This document shows positions 6,233 through 14,160 of a stretch of 18,916 nucleotides of DNA, in pieces. The translations under genes were made by a program, and so were the position numbers. Every line of letters starts with the position of its first letter. Position 1 is the first letter of the stretch. The notes below the pieces were generated by a model. That model had not been told where the DNA came from. It saw only the letters and a list, made by a program, of their open reading frames with translations, and made no database searches. The DNA is from CAYLLT01 sp964591605 (lineage in GTDB: Bacteria; Planctomycetota; Phycisphaerae; UBA1845; PWPN01), in NCBI GenBank assembly GCA_964591605.1, contig CAZQEN010000128.1, positions 1 to 18,916 of the forward strand. The letters run 5' to 3'.

Positions 6233-8320
6233 GTGCGGCGCGCGTTCCGATGGTGCGGCGTGGTTTTCTCCGTGTTCGTCCTCCCAACAGCCGGCAGCGC
6301 ATCGGCGGCGATCCGCTACGTCGATACCTCTGCGCCGCCCGGCGGCGACGGTACGTCCTGGGCGACCGCCGGCAATGATCTCCAGCAGGCGCTGACGACT
6401 GCGCTACCGGGTGATGAGATCCACGTCGGACCCGGTACGTATCGTCCGACGGCCACCGTCGGCGATCGCTCCGCCAGCTTCACGCTGCGCAAGGGCATGG
6501 CGCTGCGGGGCGGTTACGCCGGGTACGGGTCCGCCCACCCCGACGAGCAGAACCCCGCAATCTACGTCACCACGCTGAGTGGGGACATCGCCGGCGATGA
6601 TGGGCCGTCGTTCACCAATCGCGGCGACAACGCTTACCACGTCGTCACCGTCGTCAAACCCTCGTCTGGCGACCCCGCGTGCACGCTGGACGCAGTGACG
6701 ATCGTCGCCGGCCAGGCAGACGGCGGCGCCGGCGGCGGCCTTCGGGCGACCGGGTCAAGTACACTCAACCGTTGCATCTTTCGCGACAACTACGGGGCCG
6801 GCGGCGGCGCAGCCTCCATCAACGACCTCGGCCAGGTGACCGACTGCAGATTCGAGATGAACAAGGCTCAAAGCAATGGCGGCGCTGTTCAGCTCCTCCC
6901 GGGCACCAGCTTCACGCACACCTTCCGGCGATGTACGTTCCGCGGCAACACTGCCTCCGGGGCCGGCGGAGCGGTCGAGTACTATTTCACCAATTCCCTC
7001 TTCGTGAACTGCACGTTCGAGGCCAACAGTGCAAGCGGTTCAGGCGGAGCCATCAAGGGTAACTATTACCCGCTGACGTGCATCAACTGCGGCTTCTTCG
7101 GCAACACCAGCAACGCGGCGGGCGGCGGGCTGTCGGTGGAGGGGGACGGAGCGCTCATCGGCTGCGTTTTCAGCGGCAATACCGCCGGTTGGTATGCCGG
7201 GGCGGCCAACGGCGTCAACGAGATATACAACTGCACGATCGTCAACAACCGTTCGCTCATGGGCTCGCCGGCCGGAATCTACGGGTCGTCGAACTGGCCC
7301 GTCCGGAACTGCATCTTGTGGGGGAACTCGTCCACGAACGGCAGCGACCAGATCGCCCAACTCGCCGGCGGCTCCGGTTTGACCATTGCCAACTCGACCG
7401 TTCAGGGCTGGACCGGCTCGCTGGGCGGCGCTGCGAATAACGGCATCAATCCGATGTTCGTCCTGCCGGACGGCAGCGACGGCCTGGCGGGCACGATCGA
7501 CGATGATCTGCGCCTTCAGTTCTATTCGCCAGCGGCTGATTCCGGCGACAACAGTGCGGTGCCCGCCGATTCCGGTGATGTGGACGGGAACGGCAACACC
7601 GCCGAACCGCTGCCGCTCGACATCGACGGCAGCCCGCGTATCAGCGACGATCCGACCGCGTTGCCGGCCGCCGCCATCGTCAACCGCGGCGCGTATGAGA
7701 ACGTCCCCGACGGGCCGCAGATCGGCGGGTGGAAGAGCCTGGCGCCTCACTCGCAGCCGACCGGACCGCCCGAGTGGCTCGCATTGTCGCTTGATCCCGC
7801 GTCCACCGGCAACGGCATGAGCGGGCCGGTGACCGAACCACGAATGGGCGGCCCCTTCCGGCTCGAAGTCCAGTTCGACTATCCCGTGCAGCTCAAGGCG
7901 GGGGGTTCGGTCAGCATTGTGGTTCAACAGACGGTGAATGGCACGCTCCTGCCGCCGATCCCGTTCCCGGTGAGTACGATGCTCAGCATGGCGGATGCGG
8001 CTACGCTTCGGATCGAGCTCATGAGCACCATCTCCAGCGAATCCTGCTGTACCATCGATGTGGCCAACGCCGTCATCGATTCCCGCGGCGCCGCGCCCAT
8101 CGGCGATACCGACTGCATGCTCCGCGTTCTGCTGGGAGACGTCACCGGTTCGGGCGACGTCACGCTCAGCGACACGCTGCTCGTGAACGCCAGAGCGGGA
8201 ACCTCGGACCTCGATGGACCGGCTTTCGATATCAATCGCAACGGCGTCATCGATGCGGCGGATGCGCTCACCGTCAAAAACCAGGTCAAGAGCCCTCCGC
8301 GCCAGGCCCTCTGCCCGTGA
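6233..8320 (+). CDS. Secreted right-handed beta-helix (choice-of-anchor Q) protein with C-terminal dockerin
   Basis: A 695-residue exported protein. I chose GTG 6233 because GAGG lies seven bases upstream and the product then opens with a good signal peptide (VRRAFRW, hydrophobic CGVVFSVFVL, cleavage near ASA-A). A longer GTG start at 6173 would bury it. Mature residues begin with RYVDTSAPPGGDGTSWATA, the usual opening of pectin-lyase-fold surface proteins. From about 190 to 400 there are repeated rungs with GGAV/GGAI and F-x-x-N motifs (CTFRGNTASGAGGAV, CTFEANSASGSGGAI), as in Chlamydia Pmp-like repeats. SPAADSGD to NRGAYE (about 440-500) is the choice-of-anchor Q ending. Residues about 630-690 hold two calcium-binding dockerin half-repeats, DVTGSGDVTLSD and DINRNGVIDAAD. 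No catalytic residues can be assigned. A surface or polysaccharide-binding role is inferred. Confidence 0.88.
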   Translation: MRRAFRWCGVVFSVFVLPTAGSASAAIRYVDTSAPPGGDGTSWATAGNDLQQALTTALPGDEIHVGPGTYRPTATVGDRSASFTLRKGMALRGGYAGYGSAHPDEQNPAIYVTTLSGDIAGDDGPSFTNRGDNAYHVVTVVKPSSGDPACTLDAVTIVAGQADGGAGGGLRATGSSTLNRCIFRDNYGAGGGAASINDLGQVTDCRFEMNKAQSNGGAVQLLPGTSFTHTFRRCTFRGNTASGAGGAVEYYFTNSLFVNCTFEANSASGSGGAIKGNYYPLTCINCGFFGNTSNAAGGGLSVEGDGALIGCVFSGNTAGWYAGAANGVNEIYNCTIVNNRSLMGSPAGIYGSSNWPVRNCILWGNSSTNGSDQIAQLAGGSGLTIANSTVQGWTGSLGGAANNGINPMFVLPDGSDGLAGTIDDDLRLQFYSPAADSGDNSAVPADSGDVDGNGNTAEPLPLDIDGSPRISDDPTALPAAAIVNRGAYENVPDGPQIGGWKSLAPHSQPTGPPEWLALSLDPASTGNGMSGPVTEPRMGGPFRLEVQFDYPVQLKAGGSVSIVVQQTVNGTLLPPIPFPVSTMLSMADAATLRIELMSTISSESCCTIDVANAVIDSRGAAPIGDTDCMLRVLLGDVTGSGDVTLSDTLLVNARAGTSDLDGPAFDINRNGVIDAADALTVKNQVKSPPRQALCP

Positions 8321-8446
8321 GACGTCGAGCCACGGATGCGCTGAGCCTCCGGTGTCACACCCGCTTGAGGATGTGCTGGAAGTGGCGCCACCCTGCGTCA
8401 TGGCAATCGAGGATGGTCTGAGTGGAGCTTTGCATTCTGATGTTGA

Positions 8447-8466
8447 GTCCGATCGCGTGATCGGAC
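8447..8466. repeat. Perfect stem-loop upstream of the small membrane protein gene
   Basis: GTCCGATC and GATCGGAC flank a GCGT tetraloop: eight perfect base pairs, 45 bases before the ATG at 8512 and 126 bases after the dockerin protein stop. No T-run follows. It could be a 5'-leader structure or a processed 3' end of the upstream message. Confidence 0.6.
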
Positions 8467-8511
8467 ATGTCGTTGGATTGTGTATGCAGGTGTTTCAAGA
8501 GGAGACGACGC

Positions 8512-8724
8512 ATGAGCAGTGAAGCCGATAACTGGAAATGGTGGTATTTCGTCGTGGCGGGCCTCCTGATCGGCGCGTTCGGCATCTACGAGTTCCACAC
8601 CTGGAGAATCGGCAAGGGGATCGGCAGTGAAATCCTCGCCGCACTCTGCATCGCGATCGGGCTCTTTTCGCGCTCCGCGGAACTGCGCACAGCGGAATCC
8701 GACAACACTGAGTCCCAGGAGTGA
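8512..8724 (+). CDS. Small two-helix membrane protein
   Basis: A 70-residue protein with two predicted membrane segments: WWYFVVAGLLIGAFGIYEF (about residues 9-27) and ILAALCIAIGLF (about 39-50), separated by a short basic loop (HTWRIGKGIG), with a charged tail rich in Glu and Asn. AGAGGAG about ten bases before ATG 8512 gives a clear start, so translation is likely despite the size. I do not recognise the family. It is on the same strand as the ankyrin array and 176 bases upstream of it, flanked by strong stem-loops (8447-8466 before, 8756-8864 after). Whether it belongs to the array is open. Confidence 0.7.
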   Translation: MSSEADNWKWWYFVVAGLLIGAFGIYEFHTWRIGKGIGSEILAALCIAIGLFSRSAELRTAESDNTESQE

Positions 8725-8755
8725 GAGTATTCCTTTGGGCATCACAGTTTTGCAG

Positions 8756-8864
8756 CGGCCGCCCCCTGTGGCGGCCGTGACTTGGCCGAAAATGGAACGA
8801 TTAGGGACGGGCAATCGTTCAAAGAGAAGCGACCGCACGTAATGCAGCGAGCGGCTCGTTGCAT
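8756..8864 (+). promoter_or_regulatory. Structured leader of the ankyrin array: three consecutive stem-loops
   Basis: Three strong hairpins lie in 109 bases. The first is CGGCCGCC/GGCGGCCG (8756-8763 with 8770-8777, six-base loop). The second is GAACGATT/AATCGTTC (8795-8802 with 8813-8820, ten-base loop). The third is ATGCAGCGAG/CTCGTTGCAT (8842-8851 with 8855-8864, three-base loop, one G-U pair). The last ends 36 bases before the GTG of the first ankyrin gene. None has a T-run. A regulatory RNA or a transcript-processing element is possible. I recognise no known riboswitch class. Confidence 0.55.
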
Positions 8865-8900
8865 CCAGAGATACACGCAACCTCGCGAAAGGGAAAAACT

Positions 8901-10748
8901 GTGCCGAAGAAGAAAACTGTTGCCCTGCCGACCGAACAGCGTCGCGGTGTGCCGCTGGGTCACCTGATCTACTACAAGTGGTGGATCACGCTGGTTCGAA
9001 CCGACCGCGATTTGTCCAAGCCCAATGATCCGGACGTGGTGATCGATCGGATGCTGAAGGCGGGTGTGTTCGGGCAGGTGAAACGCGACGTCGGCCGTGA
9101 GATGCTCGCGGGAAAGCTGAAGCAACCCAAGGCCAACCATGTTCTGCTGACTCAGCTCAAGGGGCAGTCATGGCTTTATCTGGACTCGTACCTGGAGGCC
9201 GGGGAACTCGCTCGCAAGACCGGATTGACGACACTCCTGGCTGGCTATGACGACACGGGCGGCAACATCTTTTTGCACCTGTACGAAGGCACCAACGAAC
9301 GTATCGCTTTTGATTCCGAGGGCTTCACGAAAGATGAGGCATCCCCGTCGGATGCGAAGTTCAAGAGCGATCGCCACAAGAAGAACTGGTGGCGGCAGTT
9401 TGAAGATGAGACAGTGGCCGTCGATGCACTGGCACGAGAGCTCGACGCCTATGTTCCCTGGGTCGAGTATTTCGGGTCGTCCAGAACGGTTGGTATCACC
9501 TTCACCGACGAAGCCGGCGATGTGCCAGCAGAGGACTTCCTGCGCGTCGACTTGCTCGTCGAGAGCACTGAGCAGAGCGAGCCGCTTGAGGAACCTGAGG
9601 AACCTATCCATGCGAGTGAATCTCAAGCTGACTCGAAGTCACAGTCACGACCGTCGAAATCACCTGCGCGCCCTGCCAGGCCGCCCATCGTTCCGAGTGA
9701 GATGATCGCGGCCTGCCGCAATGGACGTGTGGAGAAGGTGCGGAAACACGTTGAGGCGGGCATGAGCGTCAACGGCGTCGAACAGAGGGACGGACATCGC
9801 CCGTTGACGGCCGCGGCAGCGGCGGGACAACTCGAAGTGGTCAGATTCCTTCTTGATATGGGAGCGGATCCGGATTCACAAAATTACTTCGAGAAGCCGG
9901 CCCTGGTGCTGGCAGCCACGAAAGGACATCTGGCTGTAGTCAAGCTGCTGCTCGATCGAGGCGCTGACGTCAATCTTCAGGGTTCAACCTGGGCTGCCAT
10001 CGCTGAGGCTGCGCAGGCAGGACACTTCGCGGTTGTCAAGGAACTAATGTCGCGTGGCGCCAAGCCTGGCAGTCAGGGCTGGGACGCACTCCTTTGCGCA
10101 GTCAATCGGGGGCATGAAGATATCGCGATGTTTATGCTCGATCATGGCTGGCCGCCGTCTCCAGAGGCTTTGGAATGTGCCCTGCGGGAAGGAACGCTCA
10201 AGCTCGTGAAACGGCTCATCGCTGCCGGAGCAACCTGCTCTCACGAGTTGCTTTGTCTGGCCGTCCACTGGGAGAAGGAGCCCGAAGCGCTCGAACTGAT
10301 CCGCGCCGGCGCCCCAATCTGGCCGAAGTCCGAATGCTCCGTGTGGTGTCCTTTGCACAACGCGGTGAAGAATGGCCTCGCCAGGGTCGTTCGGGCAGTG
10401 ATCGACACGAAAGCCGACCTGAGCCGTCGTGACGACATTGAGTTTATCGAACCGTTGTCACCTCAGGCCAGAAAGACCGCGAAATCAAAAGGTCGTCGTC
10501 GAAAGCCTGAGGAGGTTATGGCACGTCAGACGACGGCGATGATTGTCGGCGTGCGCTGCAACCGCAAGGAGATGATTCAACTTCTTCTCAAGGGCGGCGC
10601 CGACTGCAATGCGACAGACGCTGACGGAATGACTCCGATGGATTGGGCAATGAAACTGGGCCGCACGGACATGATTCCCCTCCTCAAACGCGCGGGGGCC
10701 ACAAGCACCAGCATTGAAGCGTCGGTTCGGCGTCCGAAGCAGCGTTGA
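8901..10748 (+). CDS. Ankyrin-repeat protein 1, with an N-terminal shared 'GQxW' domain
   Basis: A 615-residue protein without signal peptide, so cytosolic. I chose GTG 8901 (AAGGG eight bases upstream, product VPKKKTVALP) over a TTG at 8859 that lies inside a leader hairpin. Residues about 45-222 form a non-ankyrin domain also found at the C-termini of the third and fifth array proteins: VLLTQLKGQSWLYL, then YDDTGGNIFLHLYEG, then VGITFTDEAGDVPAEDFLRV. A disordered Glu/Ser/Pro/Lys linker (about 222-264, with EPLEEPEEP and SRPSKSPARPARPP) separates it from ankyrin repeats (about 267-605), recognisable from EVVRFLLDMGADPDSQN, AVVKLLLDRGADVNLQG and EMIQLLLKGGADCNATD. Ankyrin repeats bind proteins. 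The partner is unknown. It is first of five co-directional ankyrin genes, 39 bases before the next. Confidence 0.9.
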   Translation: MPKKKTVALPTEQRRGVPLGHLIYYKWWITLVRTDRDLSKPNDPDVVIDRMLKAGVFGQVKRDVGREMLAGKLKQPKANHVLLTQLKGQSWLYLDSYLEAGELARKTGLTTLLAGYDDTGGNIFLHLYEGTNERIAFDSEGFTKDEASPSDAKFKSDRHKKNWWRQFEDETVAVDALARELDAYVPWVEYFGSSRTVGITFTDEAGDVPAEDFLRVDLLVESTEQSEPLEEPEEPIHASESQADSKSQSRPSKSPARPARPPIVPSEMIAACRNGRVEKVRKHVEAGMSVNGVEQRDGHRPLTAAAAAGQLEVVRFLLDMGADPDSQNYFEKPALVLAATKGHLAVVKLLLDRGADVNLQGSTWAAIAEAAQAGHFAVVKELMSRGAKPGSQGWDALLCAVNRGHEDIAMFMLDHGWPPSPEALECALREGTLKLVKRLIAAGATCSHELLCLAVHWEKEPEALELIRAGAPIWPKSECSVWCPLHNAVKNGLARVVRAVIDTKADLSRRDDIEFIEPLSPQARKTAKSKGRRRKPEEVMARQTTAMIVGVRCNRKEMIQLLLKGGADCNATDADGMTPMDWAMKLGRTDMIPLLKRAGATSTSIEASVRRPKQR

Positions 10749-10787
10749 TGGGTTTTCGCTGACGGCAAAAGCACAAAGAGAACGACC

Positions 10788-12506
10788 ATGGGGCAAAAGG
10801 ACTGGCGAGGCGATCCGGATCGAAAACGGATGGCGGGCGAATTCCCCGGCGCGGAAATGTTGCGCCTGCGGAGCGAGAAAAAAGGGGGTGAAGAGGCTTT
10901 CATCGCCGCGCTGCAATCGCCTGAGTATGCCGACGTGACCTTCTGGGTCAATCCTCAGTCGGGCTTGAAGGTTCATCTCCTTCCGAATCTTGTCGAGGCC
11001 GGCTGGTTCCAGGCCGCACACCTGCTGATCTCGCGAGGCGTCAACGTGAACGCTAAGCAGGACGGCGTGACCGCTCTTTTGCACGCGTGCCGCGAGAAGA
11101 ACCACACGCTCATCGACGCCCTCCTGGCTGCCGGCGCCGATCCGAATCTCAAGGCCCCGTACGAGACGCCGCTCATGGTCGCTGCCGTCAAGAAGGACCT
11201 CTGGGCCGTCCGCCGTCTGCTTGAGGCCGGCGCTGATCCCACGTCTCTCCGCCAAAAACAATCGGCCCTCACTGCTTGCGCCTCCGCCAAGCCCAGGGCC
11301 GGCGATGACCTGTTTGAGGTCCTGCGTACGCTTGTTGCCGCGGGGACGCCGCTCACGGGTCCGGAGCTTCACTACGCGATAGGGAACGAGAGCCCGGAAC
11401 TGGTTGATTTCCTGCTCAAGGCGGGTGCGCCCGCCGACTTTGCTCTGACGCAGGGCGAACAATTCGGCCCCCATAAAGGCGCGACTCCCCTGACCACTCT
11501 GCTCTATGGCATATACATATCAGTCTTTTTTGACGCGACTGAGGCCGAAAAGTGTCTTTCCATGTTGGATCTGCTCCTCGCCGGCGGCGCCAATCCGAAT
11601 CTTTCCGACGGTCGGGGGAACATCCCGCTCTCGTTTGCTGTCGAGAACTGCAGAACGAAGCGCAGGAGCAAGCCGCCGCTGCCGGAACTCTTGCTCGCGA
11701 TGGTCCAAAAGCTGCTCGAAGCCGGCGCAAACCCTCACCTGGTTCCGCCCAACAAAAACGGCATATCTCCTTTTCAGGTCGCCACGGAGCACAATTTGCA
11801 CGATGTGCTCGCGCTCTTCGCCGCCTATCCGGCCCCCGAATCGCCCGAGAAGGCGGACGGCATCCAACCCGGCGCGAGCGGCGGCACGGGAACGGTGATG
11901 GAGGCTGCGGCCGAAAGCGGCGACGTGAAGACGCTGGAAACCGTGATGCCCTCCAGGGCGGGCAAGCGAGGCAAGCCGGGCGTCAGCGCAGCGGCACTGG
12001 TGAAGGCCGCCGGCTCCGGCGATGTGGAAGCGGTGCGTACGCTCCTGGCCGCCGGCGCGGACGTTAACCGGCCGACGCGGCGCGGCGATGTGGCACTCGG
12101 GGAGGCCGTCGCCGGGAACCACACATCCATCGTCAAGCTGCTGCTCGATGCCGGCGCCAAATGCGGCATGGGCAAGGGGTGGACCGAACTGATCATGGCC
12201 GTCACGGGTGAGGACACCGAGATCCTCCGCCTGCTCATCTCCGCAGGAGCCGACCTCAATGCACAGCTCGGACACGAAGGTACGACTGCCCTGCACGAGG
12301 CAGTCATACAGGGCCGCTTCGAGGCGGCGAAGCTCCTGCTGGAGGCCGGCGCAGCAACCACGATTCGCAACAACGATGGCCAGACGCCGCTGGAAGCGGT
12401 CCGGAAGATCATTGAGGGGTGGACCATCGATCCGCATCCGCTCATAACACTGGACCTCGCGCCCTACCGCCGGATCGAGGAAGTGCTTCGGAAGGCTCAT
12501 GCGTGA
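10788..12506 (+). CDS. Ankyrin-repeat protein 2, two repeat blocks, no shared domain
   Basis: A 572-residue cytosolic protein. After a basic N-terminus (about 1-35) it has a first ankyrin block (about 65-345: AAHLLISRGVNVNAK, ALLAAGADPNLKA, RRLLEAGADP, LLLAGGANPNLSD, LLEAGANPHL). A Pro/Gly/Glu linker follows (about 347-368), then a second block (about 369-545: VRTLLAAGADVNRPT, VKLLLDAGAKC, LRLLISAGADLNAQ, AKLLLEAGAATTIRNND). The tail APYRRIEEVLRKAHA follows the last repeat. The two-block layout could reflect fusion of two ancestral genes. ATG 10788 has only a weak purine-rich site (AAAGAGA). A sequence like the last 30 bases of this gene recurs at 14925-14960. Confidence 0.92.
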   Translation: MGQKDWRGDPDRKRMAGEFPGAEMLRLRSEKKGGEEAFIAALQSPEYADVTFWVNPQSGLKVHLLPNLVEAGWFQAAHLLISRGVNVNAKQDGVTALLHACREKNHTLIDALLAAGADPNLKAPYETPLMVAAVKKDLWAVRRLLEAGADPTSLRQKQSALTACASAKPRAGDDLFEVLRTLVAAGTPLTGPELHYAIGNESPELVDFLLKAGAPADFALTQGEQFGPHKGATPLTTLLYGIYISVFFDATEAEKCLSMLDLLLAGGANPNLSDGRGNIPLSFAVENCRTKRRSKPPLPELLLAMVQKLLEAGANPHLVPPNKNGISPFQVATEHNLHDVLALFAAYPAPESPEKADGIQPGASGGTGTVMEAAAESGDVKTLETVMPSRAGKRGKPGVSAAALVKAAGSGDVEAVRTLLAAGADVNRPTRRGDVALGEAVAGNHTSIVKLLLDAGAKCGMGKGWTELIMAVTGEDTEILRLLISAGADLNAQLGHEGTTALHEAVIQGRFEAAKLLLEAGAATTIRNNDGQTPLEAVRKIIEGWTIDPHPLITLDLAPYRRIEEVLRKAHA

Positions 12507-12517
12507 GTGCGGCTTGG

Positions 12518-12580
12518 AACCGCCGCCGTGTGGCGGGGTTTGTGCAAAGAGTTCTGTGTTCGGTTGCGGCCGAAGGCCGC
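12518..12580. repeat. Two stem-loops in the spacer between ankyrin genes 2 and 3
   Basis: The first hairpin (12518-12540) pairs AACC and CCGCC with GGCGG and GGTT around a GTGT loop, nine pairs with one bulged G. The second (12566-12580) is a perfect GCGGCC/GGCCGC stem with a GAA loop, ending 13 bases before the start of gene 3. They may tune downstream expression or mark RNA processing, but no T-run follows either one. Confidence 0.5.
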
Positions 12581-12593
12581 CTTGGGATAGCAA

Positions 12594-14093
12594 ATGACCA
12601 ATCAAGAAACAGACAATGAGTCGCTGCTGACAGCAATCGTCGAAGGTGACTTGAACACGTTGGACAAGCTTATCGAATCGGGAATCGATGTGAATCAACC
12701 GGTGGGCAAGGGGTGGAGTCCCGTGTACTATGCCGTATCTCATCGCCGGGGACAGGAGAAAATCATCGAAAGATTGGCCATCGCGGGAAGCGACCTCGAT
12801 GGGAAGGGAGAGTATGGCCGGACCGCGCTTCACAAAGCTGTCCACTGGGGGCTTTCAGGACAGGTGGAGGTACTCCTGGAGCGAGGAGCCAACATCAACG
12901 CGCGCGATTCCAATGGGCGCGCGCCTTTAATCCTGGCAGTGCAGGAAAATCGGGCGGACATGGTGAAGCTTCTGACAAGCCGCGGGGCTGATATCGGCCA
13001 ACTTGACGACGCCGGCAACAGCGCTTTGACCTACGCCGTGGATAGCGGTAGGGATGAGTTAATCAGGCACTTCCAGGATTTGGGTGCCCCGGCGCAAAAC
13101 CTGAACGAAATGGCACTGATTGCTGCCGCAAGTGAGGGACGAACCCCTGAAGTCGATGCCCTGATCCGTTCGGGCGTCAATGTTAACGCGGCAAATACCA
13201 GTGGGAATTGCACGGCCCTTATGGTTGCTGCTGCCCACGAGCATGCGGACATTGTCAGAGCATTGATCGAAGCAGGCGCTGACGTGAATCTTGTCAGCGA
13301 GGGAGGAACGACCGCTCTCATGGAAGCCGCCCTTCGCGGAGATCTCGATATCGTCAGGCTGCTGGCCGAAGCTGGCGCCGATATCGCCTACGAAAACCAG
13401 CTGGGGCATACAGCCCTCGCGCAAGCCGAGGCCAACAGTAAGAGCTCCGGCCATCGGTCCGTCGCACAGTACCTTCGAGGAAAGCTTTCCAAAGCAATTG
13501 ACGGCGAACCAAAGCGCTCGCAGAAACTGGACCTCGACAGTCCGGAGATGGAAGGTTCCGGACTGCTGGTGAATTCAGGAATAGAATCAGTAGCTCAGGC
13601 GTTTGTGAATCAATACAAACCCATCTATTGGCAGCGCGATGTTTTCGATCACGAAGTTGAACCCGGAAACGAAGCCTATGTTCTCTATCAGTTCTCGAAC
13701 CAGCCGTGGACAGTGATTGTTCCATTGACCCGTGCCGGAAACGTGAAACTCAAGGCCCTTCCCCTTTCCCAAGCTTTGAAATCCAAAGCCATCTACTTTG
13801 CCGTCAGCGATACCGCCGCGGCCATTGCTTATGCGTATTACGACAGCGGCCAACGAATCGAATCGATGAAATCGGATGATCGTGGCATCCGCTTTTCTTC
13901 AACGGCAAGGAATGTTGGATCCAAAGACATCAGGAATGCGCAGCAATTTGCCAGGGATTTTCTCAAGGCGCAGAGCATCTCCATTCCACCGGCCGCATTC
14001 CTCGGTCCGCCGAGGGGTCGAAAAAGAATCAAACTGACGATTCCCGGTTTCCTCCCCGAAGATCTTGTCCGGATGGACCAGATTGCTTTCTGA
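12594..14093 (+). CDS. Ankyrin-repeat protein 3, with a C-terminal shared 'GQxW' domain
   Basis: A 499-residue cytosolic protein starting at ATG 12594 behind a weak GGGAT site. Residues about 8-290 are ankyrin repeats: VEVLLERGANINARDSNGR, MVKLLTSRGADIGQLD, VRALIEAGADVNLVSEGG, VRLLAEAGADIAYENQ. A short Lys/Glu-rich linker (about 300-322) leads to the shared domain (about 325-499). Key landmarks are VLYQFSNQPWTVIV near 363-376, AIYFAVSDTAAAIAYAYYD near 399-417, and the C-terminal IKLTIPGFLPEDLVRMDQIA. They align in order with LLTQLKGQSWLYL, TLLAGYDDTGGNIFLHLYE and ITFTDEAGDVPAEDFLRVD of protein 1. Base composition looks more AT-rich than in genes 2 and 5, which could mean a different origin. 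Confidence 0.92.
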   Translation: MTNQETDNESLLTAIVEGDLNTLDKLIESGIDVNQPVGKGWSPVYYAVSHRRGQEKIIERLAIAGSDLDGKGEYGRTALHKAVHWGLSGQVEVLLERGANINARDSNGRAPLILAVQENRADMVKLLTSRGADIGQLDDAGNSALTYAVDSGRDELIRHFQDLGAPAQNLNEMALIAAASEGRTPEVDALIRSGVNVNAANTSGNCTALMVAAAHEHADIVRALIEAGADVNLVSEGGTTALMEAALRGDLDIVRLLAEAGADIAYENQLGHTALAQAEANSKSSGHRSVAQYLRGKLSKAIDGEPKRSQKLDLDSPEMEGSGLLVNSGIESVAQAFVNQYKPIYWQRDVFDHEVEPGNEAYVLYQFSNQPWTVIVPLTRAGNVKLKALPLSQALKSKAIYFAVSDTAAAIAYAYYDSGQRIESMKSDDRGIRFSSTARNVGSKDIRNAQQFARDFLKAQSISIPPAAFLGPPRGRKRIKLTIPGFLPEDLVRMDQIAF

Positions 14094-14160
14094 CTTGGGT
14101 TTCCGGGCCGAATTGAGTGAAGAGTAGAAGGCTGCCGCAGCAGAGTGAGACGACAGGGCC

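Noticed and set aside
7040..8401. Long minus-strand open frame of about 450 codons opposite the beta-helix/dockerin gene
   Set aside because: The plus strand has clear domain structure and a signal peptide. The minus reading is Arg/Asp/Val-rich without motifs, a normal product of GC-rich coding DNA.
8842..8864. Hairpin considered as a tRNA or integron attC fragment
   Set aside because: There is no cloverleaf, no T-loop GTTCRA, no attC core-site pair and no integrase; it is kept only as a leader hairpin.
8859..8900. Upstream TTG start for ankyrin gene 1
   Set aside because: It lies inside a strong hairpin with no ribosome binding site, whereas GTG 8901 has AAGGG at proper spacing.
11520..12845. 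Minus-strand open frame of about 440 codons across ankyrin genes 2 and 3
   Set aside because: It spans two genes and their spacer, and it is His/Arg-rich without domains.
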